Shown piece after piece: positions 9,741-19,030 of a stretch of DNA of 19,419 nucleotides. The notes under the pieces are model-generated. The model saw only the letters and a program-made list of their open reading frames with translations, was not told the origin of the DNA and made no database searches. The position numbers and the translations under genes were made by a program. The stretch comes from Bremia lactucae (lineage: Eukaryota; Oomycota; Peronosporomycetes; Peronosporales; Peronosporaceae): assembly GCF_004359215.1 (NCBI RefSeq), contig NC_090619.1, positions 1,734,809 to 1,754,227 of the forward strand, written 5' to 3'. How positions within the stretch are numbered: the stretch's first letter is position 1; each line of letters opens with the position of its first letter.

Positions 9741-10569
9741 GTCTACGAGCGTGTGGATGTCCTACGAGTTAGGGCGATGGCCTTACTTGTGTGTCGGTCG
9801 TTTACACGACTGCACAAGACCTCAGTGTGATTTGTGGAGCTAAATCACGACGGCTGTTCACAAACACATGCAGCGTCGAAGGTCCATCATTCTGACGTTC
9901 ACATATATACCGACGTCCGTACGCAAGCACAGGCAGCGTCGAAAATCGACCACACGAATAAGTTGAGAAGTGCAAAACAAGGATGCTTGCTAAAAAAAAC
10001 ATTCAAGAAAATTGAATCGCCTTTCTAAAAAAGACAATGCAAAAATCCTAGATCGACTGGAAAGTCGATCGTAGAGGATCTAGCTGTGGTTGCGCAACCA
10101 TAGCGCAAGGCATTTGGGGAGGATACCCCCAAATAAACCTTGAGTGAATAAGTCCCCGAGGTTCTGCGGAATAAGTCTCCAGAACTTGTGGTCAAAGGCT
10201 CTCAGATACCGTTGGAAGAAAATTTTCATGAGAGAACTTAAAGTTTGAATGTCTTAGTAAGCAAAGGATCAGATTAGGGCACTAATACACTTGACCGAAT
10301 AGCGTTTCCGAAGTTATTTTTGGAGGTTTTTCAATTGCCAATGCTAGAACCGAAACGATTCTTGCATGATCTGCGTAGTGGCTTTATCAAGCAGATGTCA
10401 CAGGTGACAACTACGTGGCCGATTCGGTCGGCAATTGTATTTTCTGAGAACGAACGAGTCCTCAGCAGATCATCGCTGGACGGAAATGTCCTCAATGAGA
10501 AGACTCGGGTTAACGTTTTACGTCCCAATCCTGAAAGGCTTCGAAGACGAATCGTTAAAATAAGGATCT
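9741..10569 (+). other. Protease-RT spacer, no domain recognised
   Basis: This is probably the degenerate connection between protease and reverse transcriptase. Short phrases such as LMNVLER.RACG near the left end and TDVRTQAQAASKIDHTNK at 9926-9970 look like former polyprotein. The segment 10030-10310 is dense in stops and holds three conspicuous hairpins (10051-10070 with a GGAA loop, about 10084-10103, and 10112-10134). No RNA gene was recognised. Confidence 0.4.
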
Positions 10570-10862
10570 GATCGAATTCATGGTGCACTACCCGAATCCG
10601 TACCGTGATAGTGAGAATGAAGGTACTAGATACGAAATCGATCTGGTACCAGGTTCGAAATACTGTGCCATTGCCTCGTGAACAAGTTTAGGGATCGACA
10701 CGCTCTTTGTCGATCGCTTTGTAGCAGGTCATGTGAGGGAATTAATATCTCCATATAGCTCTCCAGCCTTCTGAGTGCGTAAAGCAACAAGAGGGCGGCG
10801 GTTGTGCATGCGTTCTATAAAATGAACACTGTGACGGTACCAACGTACACGCCGAGCCCGAT

Positions 10863-11057
10863 CCTGGTGGTGTAGTGGTCCGCCACTCACTTTAGGACCG
10901 GAGGTCCCGGGTTCGATACTTGGGGCCGCCAAATCCTCCAAAGTATAATGGGAGGTGGTCTTGTCCTGCGCACCAAAATGGTGTTCATAATTAGAAATAC
11001 AAAAACTAACCAATCATCAATTGAAGGGCAAGTCCGGTGTGTTCCACCAGCCTAAAC
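10863..11057 (+). mobile_element. SINE-like tRNA-derived insertion in RT
   Basis: About 195 bp interrupts RT precisely: joining 10862 to 11063 restores one frame (T-P-S-P-I-P-L-K-D-D). CCCGAT occurs at both edges (10857-10862 and 11058-11063), a likely 6-bp target-site duplication. The insert holds tRNA-type RNA polymerase III boxes: TGGTGTAGTGG at 10868-10878 (A box) and GGTTCGATACT at 10910-10920 (B box, last base off consensus), 31 bp apart as in a tRNA. A T-arm can fold, but the acceptor stem does not close, so it is not a working tRNA. There is no long A tail. tRNA-derived SINEs are known in Phytophthora; family membership is inferred. Confidence 0.65.
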
Positions 11058-11112
11058 CCCGATACCACTAAAAGATGACGGTATGTGAAAGAGTACCGTC
11101 GTTTTGTCAATT

Positions 11113-11139
11113 GATCTGATAGATGAATTCTATCAGATC
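11113..11139. repeat. 11-bp perfect hairpin in the RT coding sequence
   Basis: Arms GATCTGATAGA and TCTATCAGATC flank the 5-nt loop TGAAT. It encodes DLIDEFYQI, the conserved RT block normally close to DL.DGFYQI. Confidence 0.9.
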
Positions 11140-11559
11140 CACATGCGTGACAGGATTTTTCTCCCACAGCAGTAAGTAATCAAAGCGGAATGCTTTTGGG
11201 AGTGATTAATAATGCCTCAAGGGCTTAGTAATGCCCCTGCAATCAATCTGTTGAGATCAGTGCAGGGTTTGCACCGAGTTATTTTGATGACGTCTTCGTT
11301 TGAAGCAGAGCGATGAATGGAAAGGCGGACATTTAAGCACTTATTCGTAATCATAAGTTGTATGAAAATGTCAAGAAGTGTCCAGCAAAATACCACTTCT
11401 TGGGTGCATCGTGGTTAAACACTGTGTACGCTTTGATCCTGAAAACATCAAGGCGAGCACCGACTGATTTGTGCCAATCGATGTAAAAAAATCTAAAGTT
11501 CCTTAGCTTAGAGGATTACTTTATAGGTACTCGCGTAATTATGCCAAAATGACAGTTCA

Positions 11560-12065
11560 TATTCCTTGCTTGTTAGAGAAAGAAGTATAGGATCATGTAA
11601 CGCTGATTGTCAGCGTTTCTTTGAGGGATCTTGACGCAATCGCCAATACTGGCGATTGCGGAACTAGACAGACCATTTTGTGTGGTCTGTGACGCCAGCG
11701 ATTTTGCAATCGGCTGTGCCTTAATGCAGCATGTTACAGACGGCGTAGATCACGTCATCTGCTATCAGTCGTGTATGCTGTTACCAGATAAGCGCATTAT
11801 CCAGCGCATAACAAGGAACGCCTTGCCATGAAACATGCACTGGCTTAGTTTAGAGTCTGTTTCTTGGGAGATAGACCGTTCATTTATTTGTAGGGACCGT
11901 GAGTCTTTACGCACGGCCGTAAACAGTCCACACCTCTCGCAAAGAATGGCGAGATGGATGTCTTTACCTTCAGAGTAGAGTTTCTCCATGAAATACAAAC
12001 CAGGACGACTTAATGCCGTCGCTGTTTTCTTTCGCGCCAGCCCGATATTGATCCGGCTGCGCAAA
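11560..12065 (+). pseudogene. pol: RNase H relic (element IV)
   Basis: One frame at about 11634-11830 reads TQSPILAIAELDRPFCVVCDASDFAIGCALMQ; the catalytic Asp in VVCDAS is at 11691-11693. It is the best preserved Pol segment of this element. After a frameshift come RTAVNSPHLSQRMARW, KYKPGRLNAVADALSRRPDI (the C-terminal end of the Gypsy RNase H) and AQTNTSDESTVE. RNase H removes the RNA strand of the hybrid. RT precedes it and integrase follows. The degraded part at 11830-11920 shows stops. Confidence 0.8.
11635..11660. repeat. 11-bp perfect hairpin in the RNase H coding sequence
   Basis: Arms CGCAATCGCCA and TGGCGATTGCG flank the 4-nt loop ATAC. It lies in codons for TQSPILAIAE. The next hairpin (11668-11690, 8-bp arms ACAGACCA/TGGTCTGT) follows after 7 bp. 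Confidence 0.9.
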
Positions 12066-12119
12066 CCAACACTTCGGATGAGTCCACTGTTGAAACAATA
12101 AGTGCTTCGTCGCCATCAT

Positions 12120-13600
12120 TTCTTGACGACGTTGAAGAGCCTAACAAGAAGATAAGGGTTTAAAAGGTCTGATGGATCACCTTACGAATCCATCACCGCA
12201 ATTTCTGAAAGGATTCTCGAACTTGTATCAATCCTCAACGGATCGCTATACAACACGCAATGGTTTATTGTATTACACACCCATTGTGGCGACACACCTC
12301 GTGTCGTCATCCCTACCCATAATAATTTACACGATACACCAACAATTGATCATCGTGGACGCGAGAAAACTTATCTCACGATAAGTCGCGACTTCAACTG
12401 GCCACGCCAGTATGAGTTCGTCCGCAAATACATACGTGCTTGCGAAGTTTCTCAACAGGTAAAGCTCAGCGCTTCATCCCGTGCTCCGTAACAATCTCTG
12501 CCTGTTCCGGCAGAGTGCTGACGGTCCGTATCTATGGACTTCGTCTTTGGATTTTCCGCAGACACCCACAAGAAAAATGGTATTCTTGTTTTTGTTGACC
12601 GTTTTAGCAAGATGTTACACCTTGCTACCGTCCCGGAGTCGACCACAACTAAAGGCTTTGCTCGTGTCTTTACTGACACGATATTTCAACTCCATGGGTT
12701 ACCCTGGTATCCTTTGCATTGACTGTAAAGTCAATGCGTCTTGTACAAGAGCTATTTTTGCTTTGCTTGAGCGAGCCCCTCCCCTGACTCTCAAACAAAG
12801 TAGGTATATGTGGATGGTGTAAGCCATTCACACAAAACGGTGTATGTTGTTTTTATGAATGCACCGAATTTTTGATGGCAAATTATGTTATCGGCAGAAA
12901 TCACTCTAACTCGTAAACGAATGGATTTATTCTCGAGGTATCTCTTCCAGGACATGATTACCACGTTCTAGCTGACAATCTGCTTCCGGATGGTCAGAAG
13001 TTGACATTTCAACTGTGATTGCCGAAACTCCGCAGTGAACCGGGGGTCTTGGTCTGAGACCAGTTCACGGAATGTTGATTCAATCAACATTGAGGTGGGC
13101 AAACTCAGTAATAGCGATAAGGCTATTGCTACTTTGAGAACAATGTTGTAATACTCAGCTCCGAAAAAAATAATATTAGTATGAACAATAATGCTCTTAC
13201 TAAAGACGAGTATGACATCTTAGAAGTGCGCACCGGTCGTACTGAAAACAAAACAAGACCGAGTCAGGAGAAGAATATTTCGCTGGCTAGAGAAGCAGTG
13301 GTCTGTTTCGTACAGGATTCCATCGCTGATGCGGTGAACTGACAGAAACGAAACTCTGACAAAATGGAAGAGCTTACATTCTTTATATAATGTAAACAAT
13401 CTAGTCCTACTGTCTACGGGAAATCAACCAAAACATGTTGTGACGAATGTGGGCAGGGCTAAATTACTGTCCAGGTATATCGGCCACCAAGGCAACACGT
13501 ACACGATCGAGCTGCATCGAAGCATCCGTACGCATCCCACGCTTAAGTCGGACATCTCCGCCCGTGCCATCAGTATGGTTAACAGCCATTTCCTCTCCCG
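12120..13600 (+). pseudogene. pol: Integrase relic with internal inversion (element IV)
   Basis: The N-terminal zinc finger is present as HDTPTIDH and CEVSQQ: the last Cys of HHCC is now Ser. The core starts with the catalytic Asp at 12537-12539 (SMDFVFGF), then NGILVFVDRFSKMLHLATVPESTT and IFQLHGLP. From 12704 to 13070 the coding sense is on the minus strand: read there, it gives RELVSDQDP (Asp at 13052-13054) and DCQLERGN (Glu at 12966-12968). Plus-strand coding resumes at 13071 with the acidic spacer NVDSINIEVGKLSNSDKAIA. Next come SLAREAVV.FVQDSIADAVN, LLSTGNQPKHVVTNVG and YTIELHRSIRTHP. Frameshifts also break the gene. The family copy at 2340-3421 has the core in normal order. Confidence 0.85.
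12704..13070 (-). other. 367-bp inverted segment within integrase
   Basis: Reverse-complementing this segment makes HGLP run into RELVSDQDP on the left. On the right KDT runs into NVDSINIEV, the order seen in the uninverted relative at 2340-3421. The left breakpoint is uncertain by about two bases (12704-12706); the right one is at 13070/13071. No long inverted repeat flanks it. Confidence 0.85.
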
Positions 13601-13604
13601 TTGA

Positions 13605-13710
13605 ACTTCAAAGAAATATTTATAATTTTAATTTATAAACGTTTAGTATATTTAAGCTACATTTCTTACACCAATTTTAAGCTTTTTGTTAAGTTTATTA
13701 AGTTGGGCTA
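13605..13710. other. AT-rich insertion-like stretch
   Basis: About 100 bp of very AT-rich sequence interrupts the C-terminal Pol tail between QPFPLPLNFK and YEASSGSKSNRHG. It opens only a hydrophobic, low-complexity frame. The origin is not recognised, and no terminal repeats are visible. Confidence 0.4.
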
Positions 13711-14300
13711 CGAGGCTTCTTCCGGTTCCAAATCAAACCGGCACGGTCTAAGGCATCCGCCAAAGCCTGATAATCGGAGCCGGAACCTGATAAAGAGTCT
13801 GGTTCTCAAGAACCAGACGTTCCACTACATTCTTTAAGGATGAAATCTCCCGCCGAGCCGTCACTAGTTTCAAAAGAATTGATCTGTCCGTTCTTTAGCC
13901 AGTTGATCAACCGCAACTTGCGCATGGTTTGCAACTGCTCACGAGAAACACCGTCGACCGTTGTCGCTAACTAGCGACGATGAAAGCGTTCGTAATCAAC
14001 GTCTTCCCGTCAATATTGGAGGACGTGATCCAAGTCACGGCGTTCTGCGAATGATGTAAACCCGTTTTTTCTTCTCTTTCACATCCTTTGACAGATTCGA
14101 GTGGTGAGAAGCGTTCACTAGTTGAAGGCTTCTTGAAACACGGTGAGGTGAAGTGGTTCGAACAAGATACCTCGTTCGTTGGCGAGGTATCCACGCCGCA
14201 TGGTGGCTGAGAACCTCGTTAACAACAAAATATATATGATCCGGGTCTCGTTCGACAGTATGAAGAGACAATCCTCTTCCACAGAGGTCCATCAGAGAAC
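13711..14300 (+). pseudogene. pol: Pol C-terminal tail and chromodomain relic (element IV)
   Basis: A tail (SSGSKSNRHGLRHPPKP..., then QLINRNLRMVCN-like phrases) leads to HPLTDSSGEKRSLVEGFLKHGEVK at about 14085-14155. Shifting frame, RWRG...AAW.L at about 14175-14215 follows, then GLVRQYEE at 14240-14265. This is the chromodomain layout VE.LL.H...YLVRWRGYP..W.SWEP...L...Y. Chromodomains at the end of Gypsy integrase steer insertion toward chromatin marks. The frameshift in the middle and a TGA disable it. It ends where the antisense ORF of the opposite strand begins. Confidence 0.65.
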
Positions 14301-14334
14301 GAGCGCTACCAGCTCGTAAGAAGATTGGTGCTAA

Positions 14335-15287
14335 TCAATCCCTCTGCGCATCCCACGCATCCCACAAGAGATACCCGTCCTTAATGAGAGTCTTAAGGGA
14401 GCAGTCCTCCTTAGGGGCTTCGCCTGCATCCTTAAAGCAGCAGGGACATGAGTCCCTACACAAGAGGCAAGGTAACTCTGCCTCTCTGGACAAATGGTGC
14501 AGCTTGTAGCGTGCACCGACTACGGTCCGTTTTTCGAACTGATCACGGAAAGCATCCAGTTTGTCAAGCCAGACATCGCAGCCTAGGCTTTACCTAAGCG
14601 TGGAACAAAGGAGTAACATCTTTCGCCCGCTTACATGCGTACCATTGATGCAAAAAAAGCATTGATTAAGAATTTCGTTTTAATCTAACCAGGCTTGTGC
14701 TGCCTGAATGAGTCGAATATTCGAATCTTTAGCGGTCGTTGATCATACCAGACCAACGAGTCCAGTAGCTCTTAAAGGGTGACCCGGGTTTCTTTTTGGG
14801 AGCGAGCCGCAAAGCATTGTGACATTTCTCCTGTTTCTTCATGTTAACGTAGTGACTTGTATAATCACCCCATCTCTGGTGATGCACCAGTAGTATTCTT
14901 TTCGGAGTGATATGTATGATTACTCCGTCCATACTAGCATCACCAATAGTTAAGCTTACCCGATTGACCTTAACGATCGCTTCGTTCCTGGTTATACGTT
15001 CCGAAATCACCCGAGTTACCATTGTCCATAGAGTCATCTCAAGAGTCTTAACGGATGCGGCCCCAGGTGAACCGGAGGCCCCAACAGTTGCTGAGTGGCA
15101 CGAGTCGACGTCATGAGCGAGTTGGGCGATGGCGCCGACTCGTGTCAGTCATATCCAAGTGGAATACGAGGTGAAGATTTCACGATAGTGGATCTCCTGA
15201 AACATTTGCAGTACTAGCAGCTAAATTGAGCCGTGCATCTGCCAGCTTTGCGGCTTCACAGGCTACGCGCACCGGTTTCGATACCAT
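14335..15287 (-). pseudogene. Antisense accessory ORF between chromodomain and 3' LTR (element IV)
   Basis: Minus strand, opposite to gag-pol. The ATG at 15285-15287 lies 122 bp from the LTR. It begins MVSKPVRVACEAAKLADARLNLAAS and meets a TGA near 15180. After a frame change, an open frame runs from about 15146 to 14729 (AIAQLAHDVD..., MVTRVISERITRNEAIVKVNRVSL, APKKKPGSPFKSYWTRWSGMINDR). It continues with further shifts: IRLIQAAQAWLD, NQCFFCINGTHVSGRK, LDKLDAFRDQFEKRTVVGARYK, then CLLC.DSCPCC (14437-14469) and LIKDGYLLWDAWDAQRD, ending at TGA 14335. The phrases read as a real former protein of about 310 residues with a Cys-rich C-terminal part that could bind metal. The family is not recognised. 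Confidence 0.6.
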
Positions 15288-15396
15288 GCTCAATTAAAAG
15301 TTGAAATTGAAATAAAACCAACAAGTTCTAATTTATAGAGAGAGCCATAATAGCACTCTCTGTCATTCTACATTAGTCACTTAAGTAGCTGTTGTT

Positions 15397-15409
15397 TAAG
15401 AAGCGGTGA
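15397..15409 (+). promoter_or_regulatory. Polypurine tract of element IV
   Basis: The purine-rich TAAGAAGCGGTGA directly precedes the LTR start TGTAACGG. Related sequences ending in GGTGA precede the LTR at 16184 and, on the minus strand, the LTR ending at 18913. Confidence 0.6.
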
Positions 15410-15908
15410 TGTAACGGGGTGTTTCGTTACATAAATATTATTTCCCTTAACAGGAATAACAAATATCATTTTCTACAAGAGGAATTGAAAAGAGGAGCAC
15501 AAAACTATTGACATTTGTTAGTTGTGACTTAATAGTTCCAATATTACCACATTTAGTAATATTGACGCAATAAAACATTTACTTCTATTTATTGGTTGAA
15601 TCAAGTTTAAAATAATCAGGCCAATCGTGACAAGACACGATTGGGCGGCACGCAAGGAGGGGCGCATTGCAGAGTTTAATTTTACTACATGGAAGCCAAA
15701 AGATAAAAGTTCGTTACTAAAGAACTTAACATCTTAATTCACTTGTACATTTTAGTTTTATGAAGCCTTAGTATTAAGCCTTAGTAGCTACGGCTTCTTG
15801 GCTACTTAGAACCTTCCTCTGCACGTCGTACACGTGAAGTAATCGAGTCACCCCACATTCACTGTTAACCGTGTAGGTTAACTAGTTCTGGTGTCAGTAC
15901 TAGCTTAG
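15410..15908 (+). repeat. 3' LTR of element IV, outer end truncated
   Basis: Starts TGTAACGGGGTGTTTCGTTACATAA and matches the 5' LTR up to about GTCAGTACTAGC. The final CCCCGTTACA is missing and other sequence follows. It contains a perfect 9-bp hairpin (CCAATCGTG/CACGATTGG, 15621-15644) that is imperfect in the 5' LTR at 7732-7756. Confidence 0.75.
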
Positions 15909-16183
15909 CATAGAAAAAAATAGAAGTGATTTAATCTATCTATCTATATATGTCCTACGCACAAGTTCTAATTAGGACTGACATCAACACATTAATTTAC
16001 AAATATTAATTTCGACTCATTGCTCACCCTCAATCCGCGTCTTGCTTGCAGCGACTAATGGGGATGATATTATGGCCTATATGATAAGTTGATGCTTCAA
16101 AAATCAACATGTACTCCTTTTTGAATTTAAACTTACGGTATCCTCTCTGTCAAAAAGAACAGTCATGTTGATTAAGCGGGTGA
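15909..16183. other. Remnant upstream of a further LTR, no gene seen
   Basis: It begins with a short TCTA repeat (about 15938-15950). Its right end (GTTGATTAAGCGGGTGA) resembles the polypurine-tract region of element IV, so this is probably the last 3' piece of another related element. No ORF could be supported. Confidence 0.4.
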
Positions 16184-16664
16184 TGTAGTGGGGTATCTCG
16201 TTACATAATTATTGTAACCTATAAAAGATATAGTAAAGAATAATGAGAATAAATTTTTAATATAATGTTGTCCACATTACCACCTATAATATTGTCGCAG
16301 TAACATTACAGTTCTGCTAATTGATGGATCTTATTATCGCATGAAAAGACCATGTGGTGCACCTTTAGGGTACATGTGACAGGGTCACACAGCATTCACA
16401 GATGAAGTGCTATACTGATATATATATTTAGACCTTTTAGCAACCTTACTGCAGTGATAAATTAGGCTACTAAATGTTACTAATTTAGTACTACTATTCA
16501 TAAATACTATGTACTTGAGGTGCCGACACGTGTCATTCGTACCCAGCTGGGGCATCACGATAACCCAGCTATATTCCCTGATGTACTGATAAATATTTCG
16601 ACTATATTACATAGTCAAAAAATCCTTAGTGTGTCAGTACACCAGTCAACGTGACCCCGTTTCA
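16184..16664 (+). repeat. LTR of the element IV superfamily
   Basis: TGTAGTGGGGTATCTCGTTACATAATTATT...CCCCGTTTCA, about 481 bp, homologous in the plus orientation to the starts and middles of the LTRs of element IV. A GCGGGTGA purine tract precedes it, which suggests a 3' LTR whose body has been lost. No primer-binding site was found after 16664. It could instead have served as the 5' LTR of the gag-like gene at 16762, but nothing besides position supports that. Confidence 0.65.
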
Positions 16665-16761
16665 CCCTTCCACACCAAATAGGAAACACCATTTGCTGGG
16701 AGGGGATAACCAAAGGGAAGTGACACATCAAGTCTACCCACACACGCAGAACCACCGCAGC

Positions 16762-18455
16762 GACTACAATGACGACTTACCCCAAGACGCCCTTAGGGCA
16801 CTCGCAGACCACGATGCCATCGACTGATACAGTCATCACAACGCCAGACATCACGACGACACCGAGCACGCCGAAGAAACATCACTTGAGCTGTCAAACC
16901 CCGTACGTGATGACCCACCGGATACTACGACATCATCTTCACGAGAAGCAGCTCACCAGGACGCAAACGATTCTGATGCGAAAGATCGTGAGCGAAGCAA
17001 CCTACGCAGCAAGCTGTGTCGCAGAGCTTCACATAGCGCGCTGCTCAAACATCAACTGAATAAGAAGCCACGTGCTGTGTCAGCTCTGCGAACTGCCACC
17101 AGCGGCAAGAGCCTGCACAAGGACTGAAGTGTGCTCGCGAATCTGACACACCACCGTCATCCCCGATATCCACCGATATTCATCATGCTTTTAGTTCAGC
17201 TATTTTATCTTCTTTAACCAGTTCCTTGGCAAATAGATTTCCAAGAAGCGGCAAGTTTGAGACGATCACTGCCGACATGCCTTCTCCAGAATAGAAACCA
17301 TCTTTTGCGAGTGTACCACATAACGACGTCATTATGAGACCCACAACCTCGAGTCATACCGGCGAAAAAGCACCTCCCTGTGTCCATCGGACCCCCAAGG
17401 AGACCACAAGCGTCGTCATGACACTTGTGTCCCACGGACAAGGGACCAGCTGCTTGCAGTAAAGGTTTGGCCCGTGACCGACTACGCGGAATACCACCAA
17501 CAATGCGAGAGCGAGGAAGACCTGTGGAGCAGGTCGACGAATACCCACTCGTACTTGATGACGACACTCACGTCGGCCGACAGGCTTACGAAGACCAATT
17601 CAACCAGTGGCTCACCGCCACGGGATATCCCATTCCCGAATTCTTCAGCTCTCCGCAACGGCTCGACTGGTTGGCGCTTTCACATCTTCGATTTCACATG
17701 GCCAAGGCGGTTGCTGATCGGCGGTGGGATGTCTATCGTCGTATCGACCGAGACAGTCCCACCCTGACGCTCATTCTCCAAGAAGTCATCATCAAAATCC
17801 AGAAGGGGAAACCACCCCATGGCATCAACCCGAAGAGCCTTCTTGGCCTGGTTAGCGCGGACCAATTGAGTGGGAACTTTAAGCGTTCACGAGGTCCGTG
17901 CAGTCCTCCACGAGGCGGTTTTAACGTATAATGGCCCTACTGATACCCACACCACTTTACTTAGAACTCCTGCCGTCCCGCCTTGAGGCGATGTCCGACC
18001 AAATTTTCCACATGAAAGTATCGCTTCCCGTCGTGACCCAACAAGGGTTAAGAAGGACGGATCATACAACCAAGGTTCATCGCATTCGTCTCGGGAGTTA
18101 CGACCTCTTCAGAACTCACCGACTTCCTGCCAGAATCGCTTGGCAGCCTGTCGAGACGACCTTTTTGCCTTGAGGGATCTTGTCCGCGTTCTCGAGGACC
18201 ATGATCATGCGGATGACCGTCGTGTGAAAAAAAAACATTGTGAGGAATAATAGAGCCGTCAGCGGCATCGCTTGGAGCAGCTTGCGACTCAGCTCGACGA
18301 CAGGATCGCGTATTCGACTGCGACGGTGAACAAGGACTTGAATGACCATCAGCGTTGGCTGGCTTCTTTGTTTGATCGGGTGGAGATCCTTGAGCGCCAC
18401 CTTGCGAGCTCAACGCAGGCTACTGCGCCTCCCTCGCGCCAGTCTGCGTACCCAT
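16762..18455 (+). pseudogene. Unrecognised gag-like gene with coiled-coil C-terminus
   Basis: Three coding blocks lie in line on the plus strand. Block 1 (16762-17127) reads NDDLPQDALRALADHDAID, has an in-frame TGA at 16825, then becomes acidic, Ser/Thr-rich and finally basic, ending at 17127. After a degenerate 300 bp, block 2 (17425-17931) contains EYPLVLDDDTHVG, a Trp-rich helical stretch (QFNQWLTATGYPIPEFF, RLDWLALSHLRFHMAKAV, RRWDVYRRI) and KGKPPHGINPKSLLGLVSADQ. A frameshift near 17880 leads into block 3 (SVHEVRAVLHEAVLTYNGPTD...), which is Ser/Arg-rich and then heptad-like (LFALRDLVRVLEDHDHADDRRV, two stops, RLEQLATQLDDRIAYSTATVNKDLNDHQRWLASLFDRVEILERHL). No zinc knuckle or enzyme domain is visible. 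The minus-strand LTR starts at 18458. It may be an oomycete retroelement gag or accessory protein; a decayed host gene is less likely. Confidence 0.55.
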
Positions 18456-18457
18456 TT

Positions 18458-18913
18458 TATAACGGGGCACTACGACTTGTACTGCTCCAGTACAAGTCCA
18501 CTTCGCACTGCTTCAGTTGCGAGTGGTGCCTCGCGTTATTTCACGTACACTAGTACGTGCAGAGGAAGACTTCTTTTTAAGGTAACTAGCTTAAAGAAGG
18601 TAAAATAAAAACTGTATTAATATAGTTAAGTGTCTCTCTTTCTATGTTTGTAGATGCTAACTTAATTATAATCTAATACTTAACATGTAATTGAATTCTT
18701 ATCTTTATCTTATCTGTAACTCTCTCTTTGATTACCTCCTTAGCTGATTAGTCTGCGGAATAAATAGATATAATGGTCTATACCTATTTATGGATAAGAA
18801 TTCTGAATATTACTTTATAAAGTAATATCCTCCACATATTATCTATCTTTTAGATAATATATTTATTAGCAACCTTTAGGTGTTAATTTCATGTAACGAT
18901 ACACTCCGTTACA
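18458..18913 (-). repeat. 3' LTR of element VI
   Basis: On the minus strand it runs from TGTAACGGAGTGTATCGTTACATG (ending at 18913) to CCCCGTTATA (18458), about 456 bp. It shares with the LTRs of element IV the start TGTAACGG.GTGT.TCGTTACAT and the block CTTCCTCTGCACGT...GTACGTGAA.TAA..CGAG.CACC, in the opposite orientation. A purine tract lies just before it on the minus strand, so it is the 3' LTR of a minus-strand element whose body lies to the right of the window. Its left end cuts the gag-like gene. No target-site duplication can be judged with only one end present. Confidence 0.65.
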
Positions 18914-18930
18914 TCACCCCTCCACTAAAC
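18914..18930 (-). promoter_or_regulatory. Polypurine tract of element VI
   Basis: On the minus strand TTTAGTGGAGGGGTGA directly precedes the LTR start TGTAACGG. It matches the purine tracts before the LTRs at 15410 and 16184 (all end in GGTGA) and sets the orientation of this element. Confidence 0.55.
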
Positions 18931-19030
18931 GACATCACTCTGACTGTCATTGGATGGAGTGGTCGCTATGTGACCACTTAATCTTTAAAACGATGTTGAT
19001 TGGTCAGAACCATCATTTAAATTTCATCGC

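Larger units (their letters stand above)
10570..11460 (+). pseudogene. pol: Reverse transcriptase relic, split by an insertion (element IV)
   Basis: The N-terminal part has YEIDLVPGSKYC, then GHVRELISPYSSPAF, then VHAFYKMNTVTVPTYTPSP. The last block is cut at about 10862 and resumes after 11063 as PLKDD, followed by LSIDLIDEFYQIHMRD. Next come GMLLGVI/MPQGLSNAP-like sequence and the catalytic YFDDVFV at 11280-11300. The FDD aspartates (11283-11291) are intact, but a TGA follows at 11301. KLYENVKKCPAKYHFLGA ends the domain. RT copies the element RNA into DNA in the particle. Frameshifts, stops and the insertion inactivate it. Confidence 0.85.
7528..15908 (+). mobile_element. Chromodomain-bearing Ty3/Gypsy LTR retrotransposon (element IV), decayed
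   Basis: About 8.4 kb bounded by two homologous LTRs in the same orientation (7528-8029 and 15410-15908). The order between them is primer-binding site, gag, protease, reverse transcriptase, RNase H, integrase, chromodomain, antisense ORF and polypurine tract. Protease, RT, RNase H, integrase is the Ty3/Gypsy order. The element cannot be autonomous: catalytic and structural residues are mutated (CCHC to RCHC, DSG to DCG, HHCC to HHCS), frameshifts are frequent, a SINE-like sequence splits RT, and 367 bp of the integrase are inverted. The two LTRs differ strongly by eye, so the insertion is old. No target-site duplication is visible, partly because the outer end of the right LTR is lost. Confidence 0.8.

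Noticed and set aside
10868..10935. A possible tRNA gene
   Set aside because: The polymerase III boxes and T-arm are there, but the acceptor stem does not pair and no convincing anticodon arm forms. It is better explained as the tRNA-like head of a SINE.
11765..12064. 99-codon minus-strand ORF
   Set aside because: It is a shadow of RNase H and its C-terminal KYKPGRLNAVADALSRRPD block on the plus strand.
15935..15955. TCTA microsatellite or CRISPR-like repeat
   Set aside because: Only three to four units and no spacers. It is a trivial simple repeat.
17214..17567. 117-codon minus-strand ORF with Ser-rich start
   Set aside because: Low-complexity composition, and it overlaps the better supported plus-strand gag-like frame.
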